Below are positions 26,539 to 34,516 of a DNA stretch of 64,000 nt, one piece after another. Each line of letters begins with the position of its first letter. Within the stretch, counting starts at the first letter, position 1. Location of the stretch: the NCBI GenBank assembly GCA_963848415.1, contig CAWKDN010000001.1, forward strand, positions 3,038,001 to 3,102,000. Reading direction: 5' to 3'. Below the pieces are notes generated by a model. The model was given only the letters and a program-made list of their open reading frames with translations. It ran no database searches and was not told the DNA's origin. A program made the translations under genes and the position numbers. Source of the DNA: CAVQBC01 sp963848415. Lineage in GTDB: Bacteria > Actinomycetota > Thermoleophilia > Solirubrobacterales > Solirubrobacteraceae.

Positions 26539-27081
26539 TCAGCGCCACTTCACCGAGCAGCCGCGCGCGTTGGTCTCCGCCGGCTCGGCGGCACGTCCCT
26601 CCAGCACCGCGTCCAGCGCGCCGCGCAGCCACGCGCCGCCCTGGCCCGGATCCTGGTGGTCGGCGTCGGGGGCGCCCTGGTAGGCGAGCCGCTGCTCTGC
26701 GTCGAAGATGAAGACGTGCGGGGTCACGCGCGCGCCGAGCGCGCGGGCGACGTCCTGGCTGTCGTCGTGCAGGTAGGGGATCGGCCAGCCCTGCTCTTCG
26801 ACGAAGCTCGCCATCCGCTCGGGGCTGTCGGCCGGGTAGCGCGAGGCGTCGTTGGCGTTGACCGCGAGAAAGCGCACGCCGCGCGGCGCGTAGTCCTCGG
26901 CCGCCTCGCGCAGGCGCGGGTTCCACGCCACCACGTACGGGCAGTGGTTGCAGGTGACGACCACCACCGTGGCGGGCGGCGCGTCGTCGAGCGGCACGGT
27001 GTGCTCGGCGCCGGTGGTGTCGGCCAGCGTGAAGGCCGGGATCGGGTCGCCGGCGGCGAGGGTCGCGGTCTGGCTGCTCAT
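26539..27081 (-). CDS. Thioredoxin-fold peroxiredoxin-like (AhpC/TSA) protein
   Basis: 180 residues from ATG 27081. Thioredoxin fold with AGDPIPAFTLADTTGAEHTV, the active-site segment VVVTCNHCPYVVAWNP (CxxC), GVRFLAVNANDASRYPADSP and the cis-Pro strand RVTPHVFIFDAEQRLAYQG. Proteins of this type (often annotated thioredoxin family or redoxin) reduce disulfides or peroxides; no signal peptide, so cytoplasmic. The start codon overlaps the stop of the STAS gene by four bases (ATGA), indicating an operon. Confidence 0.88.
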   Translation of the reverse strand: MSSQTATLAAGDPIPAFTLADTTGAEHTVPLDDAPPATVVVVTCNHCPYVVAWNPRLREAAEDYAPRGVRFLAVNANDASRYPADSPERMASFVEEQGWPIPYLHDDSQDVARALGARVTPHVFIFDAEQRLAYQGAPDADHQDPGQGGAWLRGALDAVLEGRAAEPAETNARGCSVKWR

Positions 27082-27449
27082 GATCTGGTCTCCTCGGGGT
27101 CGGGCGCGGGCGGGAGGTCGAGCTCGCCCGGATGGTCGACGATCTCGAAGTAGTCCCCGAGGGCGGTCACGGCCAGCAGCCGCTCCACCGCCGACGAGCC
27201 GCGCACGAGCACCAGGCGATGGCCCGCCCGCTTGGCTCGCCGGCGCGCGGCCAGCAGGCTCGCGAGCCCGCTCGAGTCGCAGAAGTGCACGGAGCGCAGG
27301 TCGAGCACGATCGCCTGCGGACCGGCCGCCTCCAGCCGCCGCAGCGCCTCGTCCAGGTCGGTCGAGCCGTCGAGGTCGAGCTCGCCGAAGAGCGACAGGC
27401 AGCTGACTCCCGGACTGGGCTCGGACGTGTCCAGGCGCAAGCCGGTCAT
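27078..27449 (-). CDS. STAS-domain protein (anti-sigma-factor antagonist type)
   Basis: 123 residues from ATG 27449. It has the STAS fold of SpoIIAA/RsbV: SCLSLFGELDLDGSTDLDEA, VLDLRSVHFCDSSGLASLL with the phosphorylatable Ser in DSSG, and LVLVRGSSAVERLLAVTALG. It would bind an anti-sigma kinase in its unphosphorylated form. No kinase or sigma partner of the SigB type is in the window, so the partner is elsewhere. Translationally coupled to the downstream redoxin, hinting at stress-response use. Confidence 0.88.
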   Translation of the reverse strand: MTGLRLDTSEPSPGVSCLSLFGELDLDGSTDLDEALRRLEAAGPQAIVLDLRSVHFCDSSGLASLLAARRRAKRAGHRLVLVRGSSAVERLLAVTALGDYFEIVDHPGELDLPPAPDPEETRS

Positions 27450-27493
27450 GACGTTCAGCCATACCCGTCCGCCCCGGGAGGAATCCCAGGACT

Positions 27494-27952
27494 TCAGCCA
27501 TCGTAGGGCGGCGCCTCGCCCCAGCCCCAGCGCGGCACCGGCGCTTGCGGCGCCGGCTCGGCGCCCGGTTGGGAGTTCGCGACCGCGAGCCGCGTGCCCC
27601 ATTCGACGTAGGCGACGAAGGCCGAGCGGAACTCCGGATCGTCCGGCAGGGCGGCGTCGTCGGCGGCCAGGCAGACCAGCTGCACCCAGCGGAAGCGCTG
27701 CTCCTCGGTCAGGCCCAGGCCGCGGTGCTTGGCGAGCATGTGCGGGTAGCCGCCGTGCTCCTCGGTGTAGGCGGCCGGGCCGCCGAAGACCTCCGCGAGC
27801 CAGACCGCGACGTGCTCCGGGTGGTCGGAGGGCATGTGGGCGAACAGCTCGCCCAACACGTCGTCGGCGCGCACGCGCGTGTAGAAGGCGTCGGTGAGCC
27901 GGGCGAAGGCCGCCTCGCCGCCGGCCCACTCGTACAGCGTCGGGGTGCTCAT
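27494..27952 (-). CDS. glbO: Group II truncated hemoglobin
   Basis: 152 residues from ATG 27952. The 2-on-2 globin fold shows YEWAGGEAAFARLTDAFYTR (B helix with the FY pair), DHPEHVAVWLAEVFGGPAAY and the proximal-His segment HMLAKHRGLGLTEEQRFRWV, with an extended Pro/Trp-rich tail. GlbO-type proteins handle O2, NO or peroxide and associate with membranes. A perfect palindrome 11 bp upstream of the start probably controls it. Its own transcript appears separate from the STAS gene (44 bp gap). Confidence 0.88.
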   Translation of the reverse strand: MSTPTLYEWAGGEAAFARLTDAFYTRVRADDVLGELFAHMPSDHPEHVAVWLAEVFGGPAAYTEEHGGYPHMLAKHRGLGLTEEQRFRWVQLVCLAADDAALPDDPEFRSAFVAYVEWGTRLAVANSQPGAEPAPQAPVPRWGWGEAPPYDG

Positions 27953-27962
27953 CGCCCTACAG

Positions 27963-27979
27963 ACTTGCACATTGCAAGT
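27963..27979. promoter_or_regulatory. Palindromic operator ACTTGCA-CAT-TGCAAGT
   Basis: Perfect seven-base arms with a three-base spacer, in the 61-bp divergent promoter between the globin and PPK2 genes. It is an AT-richer island in high-GC DNA, exactly where a dimeric regulator would block or drive globin transcription. The family of the binder is not evident. Confidence 0.65.
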
Positions 27980-28013
27980 AACCGCTCCGGCGCCCGTGGC
28001 ATAAGGTCCGCCC

Positions 28014-28883
28014 ATGGACCTCGAGGATCGCTTCCGCGTCCGCTCGCACGGCTTCGAGCTGGGCGGCCACGACCCCGGCGACAAGGCGGGCCTGGACAAG
28101 GACGGCTCCGAGGCCGCGCGCGCCGCGGACCTCACCCGGCTGGACGAGCTGCAGGAGCACCTCTACGCCGAGGACCGCCGAGCGCTGCTCGTCGTCTTCC
28201 AGGCGATGGACGCCGCCGGCAAGGACGGCACGATCGAGCACGTCATGAGCGGCGTGAACCCGCAGGGGGTGCGGGTCACATCGTTCAAGCAGCCGACCGT
28301 TCACGAGCTGGCCCACGACTGGCTGTGGCGCCACCAGGTCGCGCTGCCGATGCGCGGCGAGATCGGCATCTTCAACCGCTCCCACTACGAGGAGGTCGTC
28401 GTCCTGCGCGTGCACCCCGAGCACCTCGCGGGTCAGGCGCAGGACCCGGCCGCGGGCAAGAAGCGCGAGTTCTGGGAGCAGCGCTACGAGGACATCGCCG
28501 CTTGGGAGCGCCACCTGCACCGCTCGGGCACGCGGGTCCTCAAGTTCTTCCTCCACGTGTCGCGCGCGGAGCAGCGTCAGCGCTTCCTCGACCGCGCGAA
28601 GGAGCCCGACAAGCACTGGAAGTTCTCGGCCGGCGACGTCGCCGAGCGCGCGCACTGGGACGCCTACCAGGAGGCCTACGCCGACGCGCTGAAGGCGACC
28701 AGCACCGAGCACGCGCCGTGGTACGTGATCCCCGCCGACCACAAGTGGCTCATGCGCACCGCGGTCGCCGCGATCCTCGTCCACCACCTCGAGGCCATGG
28801 ACCCGCAGGTCCCGACGCTCTCCGACGAGGACGCGGAGGAGATGAAGCGCGCCGTGGCCGAGCTCGAGGCGGAGGACGGCTGA
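28014..28883 (+). CDS. ppk2: Polyphosphate kinase 2 family protein
   Basis: 289 residues. PPK2 P-loop kinase: Walker A QAMDAAGKDGTIEHV (65-72), SFKQPTVHELAHDWLWR, the lid motif FNRSHYEEVVVLRV, VLKFFLHVSRAEQRQRF, and DRAKEPDKHWKFS. It transfers phosphate between polyphosphate and nucleotides, probably making ADP or ATP from AMP/ADP; the class cannot be settled by eye. It sits directly before eutA (frames overlap by a few bases), so ATP or ADP supply to the ATP-driven reactivation of ethanolamine ammonia-lyase is an attractive but unproven idea. Confidence 0.9.
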   Translation: MDLEDRFRVRSHGFELGGHDPGDKAGLDKDGSEAARAADLTRLDELQEHLYAEDRRALLVVFQAMDAAGKDGTIEHVMSGVNPQGVRVTSFKQPTVHELAHDWLWRHQVALPMRGEIGIFNRSHYEEVVVLRVHPEHLAGQAQDPAAGKKREFWEQRYEDIAAWERHLHRSGTRVLKFFLHVSRAEQRQRFLDRAKEPDKHWKFSAGDVAERAHWDAYQEAYADALKATSTEHAPWYVIPADHKWLMRTAVAAILVHHLEAMDPQVPTLSDEDAEEMKRAVAELEAEDG

Positions 28884-30253
28884 CGCGCGCGGTCGCGCTC
28901 CTCGGGCTGGACTTCGGCTCGACGACGTCGAGCGCGATGGCCGCCAGCGCGCAGGTGCGCGCGAGCGCCGCCTCCGGGCGGATGGAGTTCCAGGACGTCA
29001 GCGTGCGCCGGCGCGCCGAGCCGGTGTTCACGCCGCTGCGCGGCGAGCAGCTGGACCTCGGCGCGATCGGCGCGCTGATCGACGGCTGGCTCGCCGAGGC
29101 GGGCCTCGCGCCGGGCGACGTCTTCGCCGGCGGGGCGATCGTCACCGGGCTGGCGGCGCGGCGGCGCAACGCCCGCGGGCTGACGGCGCTGGTCTCAGAG
29201 CGGCTCGGCGAGGCGGTGATCGCCACCGCCGACGACCCCGCGCTCGAGTCCTGGCTGGCCTTCATGGGCTCCGCCGCCGCGCTGTCGCGCGCGCACCCGG
29301 AGCGCCCGGTGCTCAACCTCGACGTGGGCGGCGGCACCACCAACTCCGCCGTCGGCCTCGACGGGCAGGTCGTGGCGACCGGCTGCCACGCGCTCGGCGC
29401 GCGCCACCTGCGCTTCGCGCCCGGCACGCGCCGGCTGGTGGGCGTATCGCCGCACGGCGAGGCGCTGCTGGCGAAGCTGGGCATCGCCGGGCCGGAGCTC
29501 TCGGAGGCCGAGGTCGCGGCGGTGGTCGCCTGGCAGGTCGCCGCGCTCGAGGCGATCGCCGCCGGTGAGCCGGCGCCGGGCGAGCAGCTGGCGCTGCGGC
29601 TCCCGGACGGCGTGGGCGACCCGATCGTCGTCTTCTCGGGCGGGGTGGGCGAGCTGGTCTACGCCGCGCAGCGACCCGCCGGGCCGGCGCACTACGGCGA
29701 CCTCGGCGGCGAGCTCGCCGCCGGCATCCTGGACTCCGAGCGCCTCGCGCGGGACGTCGCGACGCTCGTGCCCGAGCACCGCGGCCGCGCGACGGTGCAC
29801 GGCATGACGCTGCACAGCATGGAGGTCTCCGGCGCGACCGTGCACCTGCGCGACCCGGGCCGGCTGCCGCTGCGCGACCTGCCGGTCGTCGCCCGCCTGG
29901 CCCCCGGCGCGGGGCCGGACGCCGTCCGCGACGCGCTCGCGCTGGCCGGCCACAGCGCCCGCGGCGCCGCGCTGCAGGTCGAGGCGGCCGGCACCGGCCT
30001 CGCCGAGGTCCGGCGGCTGGGGCGGGCGCTGGCGGAGGGGCTCGCCGCGGCCGCGCTCCCGCCGGGCCGGCCGCTGGTCTTGCTCGCGAGCGAGAACATC
30101 GGCAAAGTGCTGGGTGACTACGCCACCGACTGGGGGCGCGCCGGCACCGAGCTCGTGGTGATCGACGAGATCCCGGTGCGCGACGCGCAGTTCGTCAACG
30201 TCGGGCGCGGCCACGATGGCGTCGTCCCGGTTTCCTACTACGGCGTGCGGTGA
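28880..30253 (+). CDS. eutA: Ethanolamine ammonia-lyase reactivating factor EutA
   Basis: About 457 residues. The ASKHA-type ATPase opening LLGLDFGSTTSSAM and the second phosphate motif LNLDVGGGTTNSAVGLDG are clear, with FSGGVGELVYAA and the late LVLLASENIGKVLGDYATDW. EutA swaps damaged B12 out of the lyase in an ATP-dependent way. No ATG, GTG or TTG precedes the DFGST motif in frame; CTG 28880 is given as a nominal start, and an indel near the PPK2 stop could hide the true one. It ends 11 bp before eutBC. Confidence 0.85.
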   Translation: MTRAVALLGLDFGSTTSSAMAASAQVRASAASGRMEFQDVSVRRRAEPVFTPLRGEQLDLGAIGALIDGWLAEAGLAPGDVFAGGAIVTGLAARRRNARGLTALVSERLGEAVIATADDPALESWLAFMGSAAALSRAHPERPVLNLDVGGGTTNSAVGLDGQVVATGCHALGARHLRFAPGTRRLVGVSPHGEALLAKLGIAGPELSEAEVAAVVAWQVAALEAIAAGEPAPGEQLALRLPDGVGDPIVVFSGGVGELVYAAQRPAGPAHYGDLGGELAAGILDSERLARDVATLVPEHRGRATVHGMTLHSMEVSGATVHLRDPGRLPLRDLPVVARLAPGAGPDAVRDALALAGHSARGAALQVEAAGTGLAEVRRLGRALAEGLAAAALPPGRPLVLLASENIGKVLGDYATDWGRAGTELVVIDEIPVRDAQFVNVGRGHDGVVPVSYYGVR

Positions 30254-30264
30254 GGAGAGGCTCC

Positions 30265-32474
30265 ATGCAGGACCTGCGGCCCCTGTCGGACATCCCGGTC
30301 CCGGACCCGGCCCCGGACGAGCCCTACACGCTCGCCCTGCTCGACCGCGACTTCCGCTTCGACGGGCTCAAGGCGCTGCTCGGGGCGGCCGACGTCCCGA
30401 AGGCCGGCGACCGGCTGGCGGGGCTGGCGGCGGGCGACGAGGTCGCGCGCGAGGCCGCGCGCGCGATCCTCTCCGAGCTGACCCTCCAGCACCTCTACGA
30501 CCGGCCGCTGCCCGACACCGACGGCCGCGTCGACGAGGTGATGCGGGCCAACTACGCGATCGACGCCGACGCCTTCGACGCCGATCGCCGACGTCACGCT
30601 CGGCGAGCTCAAGGACCGCCTGCTGCGCGGCGGGCCCCGACGAGGTCGCGCGCGTCGGCCGCGGCCTCACCGGCCCGATGGCGGCGGCGCTCGCCAAGCT
30701 GATGGACGTCCACGAGCTGCTGCTCGTGTCCAGCAAGGTCAAGCCGGCGACGAAGGCGCGCACCACGATCGGCCTGCCCGGCACGCTTTCCTCGCGCCTG
30801 CAGCCCAACCACCCGACCGACGACCTCGACGGCGTGAGCCTGCTCGTGGCGGCCGGGCTGAGCCTGGGCGCCGGCGACTGCCTGATCGGCCTCAACCCCG
30901 CCGAGGACACCGCGGGCAACGTCACCCGCCTGCTCGGCCACCTCGACCGGCTGCGGCGCGACGCCGACGTGCCGACCCAGATCTGCGTGCTCTCCCACGT
31001 CAAGACCCAGCTCGCGTGCCTGGACCGCGGCGCGCCGGTGGAGATCCTCTTCCAGAGCCTCGCGGGCACGGAGCGCACGCTCGGCGAGGAGTTCGACGTC
31101 TCGGTCGGGGGGCTCGATCGTGCCTACGCGGCGATGGCCGAGCGCGGCCCGCTCGCCGGCGAGGCCGAGCAGTGGATGTACTTCGAGACCGGCCAGGGCT
31201 CCGAGCTCACCTACGGCAAGCACGAGGGCATCGACATGACCACGACCGAGGCGCTCTGCTACGGCCTCGCGCGGCGCTACGACCCGTTCATGGTCAACAA
31301 CGTCACCGGCTTCATCGGGCCCGAGACCCACCGCGACGACATGGAGATGATCGTCGCCAACCTGCAGGACCACTTCATGGGCAAGCTGCTCGGGCTGCCG
31401 ATGGGGATGGCGCCCTGCTACACGCTGCACTCGGAGATCGCCGTCGAGGGCCATCAGGTCGCCACCCAGCTGCTCACCGCGGCGGGCGCGAACTACTTCA
31501 TGGACGTCTACCTGACGATCGACCGCATGCTGGCCTACTTCGACACCAGCGGCCACGACGACGAGACGCTGCGCGAGCTGCACGGTCGCACGCCGGCGCC
31601 GGAGTACCTCGAGTGGGCGATCGGGCGCGGGCTCTACGAGCGCGGGGCAGACGGGACCGTGCGCCGCGGGCCGGAGTGGGGCGACCCGCGGCAGTTCTGC
31701 GGGACCGACGCCGAGCTGCGCCGGCTGCGCGAGCGCCTGCCCGCCGCCTACGGCTTCGAGAGCGCCGGGCCGCGGCCGGCGAACCGCGTCGCGCGGGCGA
31801 TGCGCGCCAACCAGGCGGTCGCGCGCGAGGCGATCCACGCCGAGCTCGACGAGGCCCAGCTGGGCGACGTGCGCTTCCGCCGCATCGCCTCCGCGGCCGC
31901 CTCCAAGGAGGAGCACCTCGACGACCCGGCGATCGGCGCGCGCCTGGACCCCGAGGCGCGGGCCGGGCTCGAGCCGGAGGACGCCGACGTCCAGGTCGTG
32001 GTCTCCGACGGCCTCAGCGCGGAGGCCGTGCACCACGCCGTGCCCGACCTGCTGCCGGTGCTGCTCGACGGCCTGTCGGCCTCCGAGGTCGGCGTCGGCG
32101 ACCCGATCCTCGTCCCGTACGGCCGCGTGAAGATCGCCGAGCCGATCGCCGAGGCGCTCGGCGCCAAGGTCGTCGTCGTGCTGATCGGCGAGCGGCCCGG
32201 CGGCGACGCGCGCTCCTCGCGCAGCCTCTCGGCCTACCTGGCCTACCGCATCCGCGACGAGGACGTCCGCGCCGCCGCGGCCGAGTACAGCGGCCGGCCC
32301 GACGTCCGCCACGAGTACACGGTGATCTCCAACGTCTACGACGGCGGGCTGCCACCGGCCGAGGCGGGCAGCGTGATCGCCGAGAAGGCGCTGGCGATCC
32401 TCGAGCACAAGGCAGCGGGCAACCGGCTGGAGGACATCCTCGGCCGCGGCGGCAAGCCCGTCGCCGCCGGCTGA
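30265..32474 (+). CDS. eutBC: Fused ethanolamine ammonia-lyase EutB-EutC, two +1 frameshifts near the start
   Basis: 735 residues after removing single extra bases near 30584 and 30637. EutB part (about 1-490): LTLQHLYDRPLPD, ARTTIGLPGTLSSRLQPNHP, QWMYFETGQGSELTYGKHEG, FMVNNVTGFIGPE and DHFMGKLLGLPMGMAPCYTLH. EutC part (about 510-735): a helix RAMRANQAVAREAIHAEL, then VVVSDGLSAEAVHHAV, KVVVVLIGERPGGD, AYLAYRI and ISNVYDGGLPPAEAG. Large and small subunits are normally separate polypeptides; here one frame runs through both. The enzyme splits ethanolamine to acetaldehyde and ammonia with adenosylcobalamin. GAGGAGAGG precedes ATG 30265. No microcompartment genes are in the window. Confidence 0.9.
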
Positions 32475-32550
32475 CGCGCGGCAAGCGCTCAGCCGGGCGC
32501 CATGACGCGCAGCCCCGCCGCGACAGCCGCCACAGGCGCTTGGCCGGCGC

Positions 32551-32826
32551 TCAGAGGCGTTCCTCTCGCTGCTCGCCGAGCACCTCCCCCGTCGATTCGC
32601 CGACCCGATGACGCGGCCCGAGATTGTCGATCAGGTCACCGCGTGGGATCGATGCACGTCGGTTGGCGATCAGTCGCGCCAGCTCGCTCCGGCCATCGCC
32701 CGATGGAGTCAGGCGCGCGACCTCACGGCCGCGTTCGGTCAGGACGAACGCTTCACCCGCCTTCACGCGCTCGAGATAGCGACCGAGGTTCTGCCGTAGT
32801 TCGCGCACGTCGACCGACGCGTCCAT
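32551..32826 (-). CDS. Orphan Phd/YefM-type antitoxin
   Basis: About 91 residues from ATG 32826 (TTG 32835 is also possible). The N-terminal DNA-binding part, VDVRELRQNLGRYLERVKAG with FVLTERGREVARLTP, is that of Phd/YefM antitoxins. The tail is divergent. Only 76 bp separate its stop from the eutBC stop, and no PIN, Doc or RelE reading frame follows, so the toxin has been lost. A complete pair with a related antitoxin lies at 40.2-40.9 kb. Confidence 0.8.
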   Translation of the reverse strand: MDASVDVRELRQNLGRYLERVKAGEAFVLTERGREVARLTPSGDGRSELARLIANRRASIPRGDLIDNLGPRHRVGESTGEVLGEQREERL

Positions 32827-32861
32827 GTGCGTCAACGTAGCCCATGGCCTGGCCAGGTCGG

Positions 32862-33989
32862 TCAGCGGCGCGCGGCGAGAGCTTCCGCCAGCCAGTCCGC
32901 CACCTGCCGATGGTAAGCCGGGACCTCCAGCAGGAACGAGTCGTGGCCGAGCTCCGAGGCGATCTCGACGTGCTCGGCGTCCGCGCCCGCCGCCTGCAGC
33001 GGCTCGGTGATCGCCAGCGAGTGGGCGGTCGAGAAGCGCCAGTCCGAGCTGAAGCTGAGCATCCGGTGGCGCGTCGGGTTGGCCGCCTGGCGCGCAAGCC
33101 GCTCGCCGTCGGCGAAGGCGTCATAGCCGTCCATCACCCGCGACAGGTAGAGGTAGGTGTTCGCGTCGAAGCGCTCGAGGAAGATCTCGGCCTGGTGGTC
33201 GAGGTAGGCCTCGACCTCGAAGTCCGGGCCGCGCAGGCTGAGCGCCTCGCCCGCGCGGCGGCGGCGGCCGAACTTCTCGCTCATGCCGGCGTCGGAGAGG
33301 TAGGTGACGTGGCCGAGCATGCGGGCGAGCGAGAGGCCGTCCGCCGGGACGGTGCCGTGGGCCGCGTAGTCACCGCCGTGGAACGCCGGGTCGCGCAGGA
33401 TCGCCTCGCGGGCGATCTTCGAGATCGCGATGTTCTGGTCGGTCAGCCGCGCGCTGGCGCACAGCACGACCGCGACGCTCAGCTCGCCGGGGTGCGCGAG
33501 CGACCACTCGAGCGCCTGCATCCCGCCCAGCGAGCCGCCGATCGCCGCCAGCGGCCGGTCGATCCCCAGGTGGGCCAGCAGCCGCCGCTGGACCTCGACC
33601 AGGTCGCCGACCGAGGGCAGCGGGAAGCGCAGCCCGTACGCCCGCCCGGTGCGCGGGTCGGTCGAGCCCGGGCCGGTCGTCCCCTTGCAGCCGCCGAGCA
33701 GGTTGGAGCTCACGACGTGGTAGCGCTCGGTGTCGATCGGCTTGCCCGGGCCGATCATCACGTCCCACCAGCCGCGGCGCTCGGGTTCGCCGTGGTGACC
33801 GGCGGCGTGCGCCTCGCCGGTCAGCGCGTGGCAGACCACCACTGTGTTCGCGCGGGCGGCGTCGAGCGCGCCGTAGGTCTCGTAGGCCACCTCGACGGGC
33901 GCCAGCCGCGCGCCGGACTCCAGGCGCAGCGGATCGGACTCGTCGTAGAGGGTGACCCGCACGGTATGGGTGCGGCCGAGCTCGCCCAC
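32862..33989 (-). CDS. metX: Homoserine O-acetyltransferase MetX
   Basis: 375 residues from GTG 33989; the longer frame upstream is antisense or shifted coding of the preceding gene. Alpha/beta-hydrolase fold: ANTVVVCHALTGEAHAAG, NLLGGCKGTTGPGSTDPRTG, the nucleophile elbow AIGGSLGGMQALEW, SDWRFS (Asp) and ELGHDSFLLEV (His). It makes O-acetylhomoserine, the substrate of the MetY encoded two genes upstream in the same operon. Clean frame; the exact start is uncertain by up to 12 codons. Confidence 0.9.
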   Translation of the reverse strand: MGELGRTHTVRVTLYDESDPLRLESGARLAPVEVAYETYGALDAARANTVVVCHALTGEAHAAGHHGEPERRGWWDVMIGPGKPIDTERYHVVSSNLLGGCKGTTGPGSTDPRTGRAYGLRFPLPSVGDLVEVQRRLLAHLGIDRPLAAIGGSLGGMQALEWSLAHPGELSVAVVLCASARLTDQNIAISKIAREAILRDPAFHGGDYAAHGTVPADGLSLARMLGHVTYLSDAGMSEKFGRRRRAGEALSLRGPDFEVEAYLDHQAEIFLERFDANTYLYLSRVMDGYDAFADGERLARQAANPTRHRMLSFSSDWRFSTAHSLAITEPLQAAGADAEHVEIASELGHDSFLLEVPAYHRQVADWLAEALAARR

Positions 33990-34006
33990 GCCCGCGCCTT
34001 GACGCG

Positions 34007-34516
34007 TCAGCCCCGGCTTCGCTTGGAGGAGATGACCCCGGTGTCGAAGCCCGCGAGGTGCAGCCCGCCGGCGAAGCGGGCGTGCTCGATCTTCAGGCAG
34101 CGGTTGGTGACGGCCTCCAGGCCGGCCTCGTGCGCGATCCGCACGGCGTCGTCGCTGTGCAGCCCGAGCTGCGCCCAGAACGTCCCGGCACCGGCCTCGA
34201 CCGCCTCCTCGGCGACCTGGGGCAGGTCGTCCGGGCGGCGGAAGGCGTCGACGATGTCCGGCGTGCCCGGCAGGTCGGCGAGCGAGGGATAGGCGTCGAG
34301 GCCGAGCACCGTCTCCTCGCGCGGGTTGACGGGCCAGACCTCGTAGTCGGTGCTCGAGGAGCGCAGGTAGGTGAGCACGAAGTAGGAGGCGCGGGCGGGG
34401 TTGTTGGAGGCCCCGACGACCGCGATCGTGCGCGCGCCGCGCAGCAGCGAGCGCCGCTTGGCGACGGTCGGCGGCGTCCACTCGCCGCTGGCGGTCTCCA
34501 CCGACTCGCGGCTCAC
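34007..34516 (-). CDS. CoA-binding (Rossmann) domain protein
   Basis: 169 residues from GTG 34516, overlapping the metY stop by four bases. The CoA_binding_2 fold shows LRGARTIAVVGASNNPARAS, YEVWPVNPREETVLGLDAYP, IVDAFRRPDDLPQVAEEAVE and GTFWAQLGLHSDDAVRIAHE, then NRCLKIEHARF. Homologues of this YccU-like family bind CoA or NAD and often accompany metY/metX in high-GC bacteria. A regulatory or scaffolding role in methionine synthesis is inferred from the operon. Confidence 0.85.
   Translation of the reverse strand: MSRESVETASGEWTPPTVAKRRSLLRGARTIAVVGASNNPARASYFVLTYLRSSSTDYEVWPVNPREETVLGLDAYPSLADLPGTPDIVDAFRRPDDLPQVAEEAVEAGAGTFWAQLGLHSDDAVRIAHEAGLEAVTNRCLKIEHARFAGGLHLAGFDTGVISSKRSRG

Noticed and set aside
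30609..32408. 599-codon minus-strand frame opposite eutBC
   Set aside because: Antisense artefact; the plus strand has full EutB and EutC motifs.
32474..32551. Possible toxin gene next to the orphan antitoxin
   Set aside because: Only 76 bp are available and no frame encodes a toxin motif.
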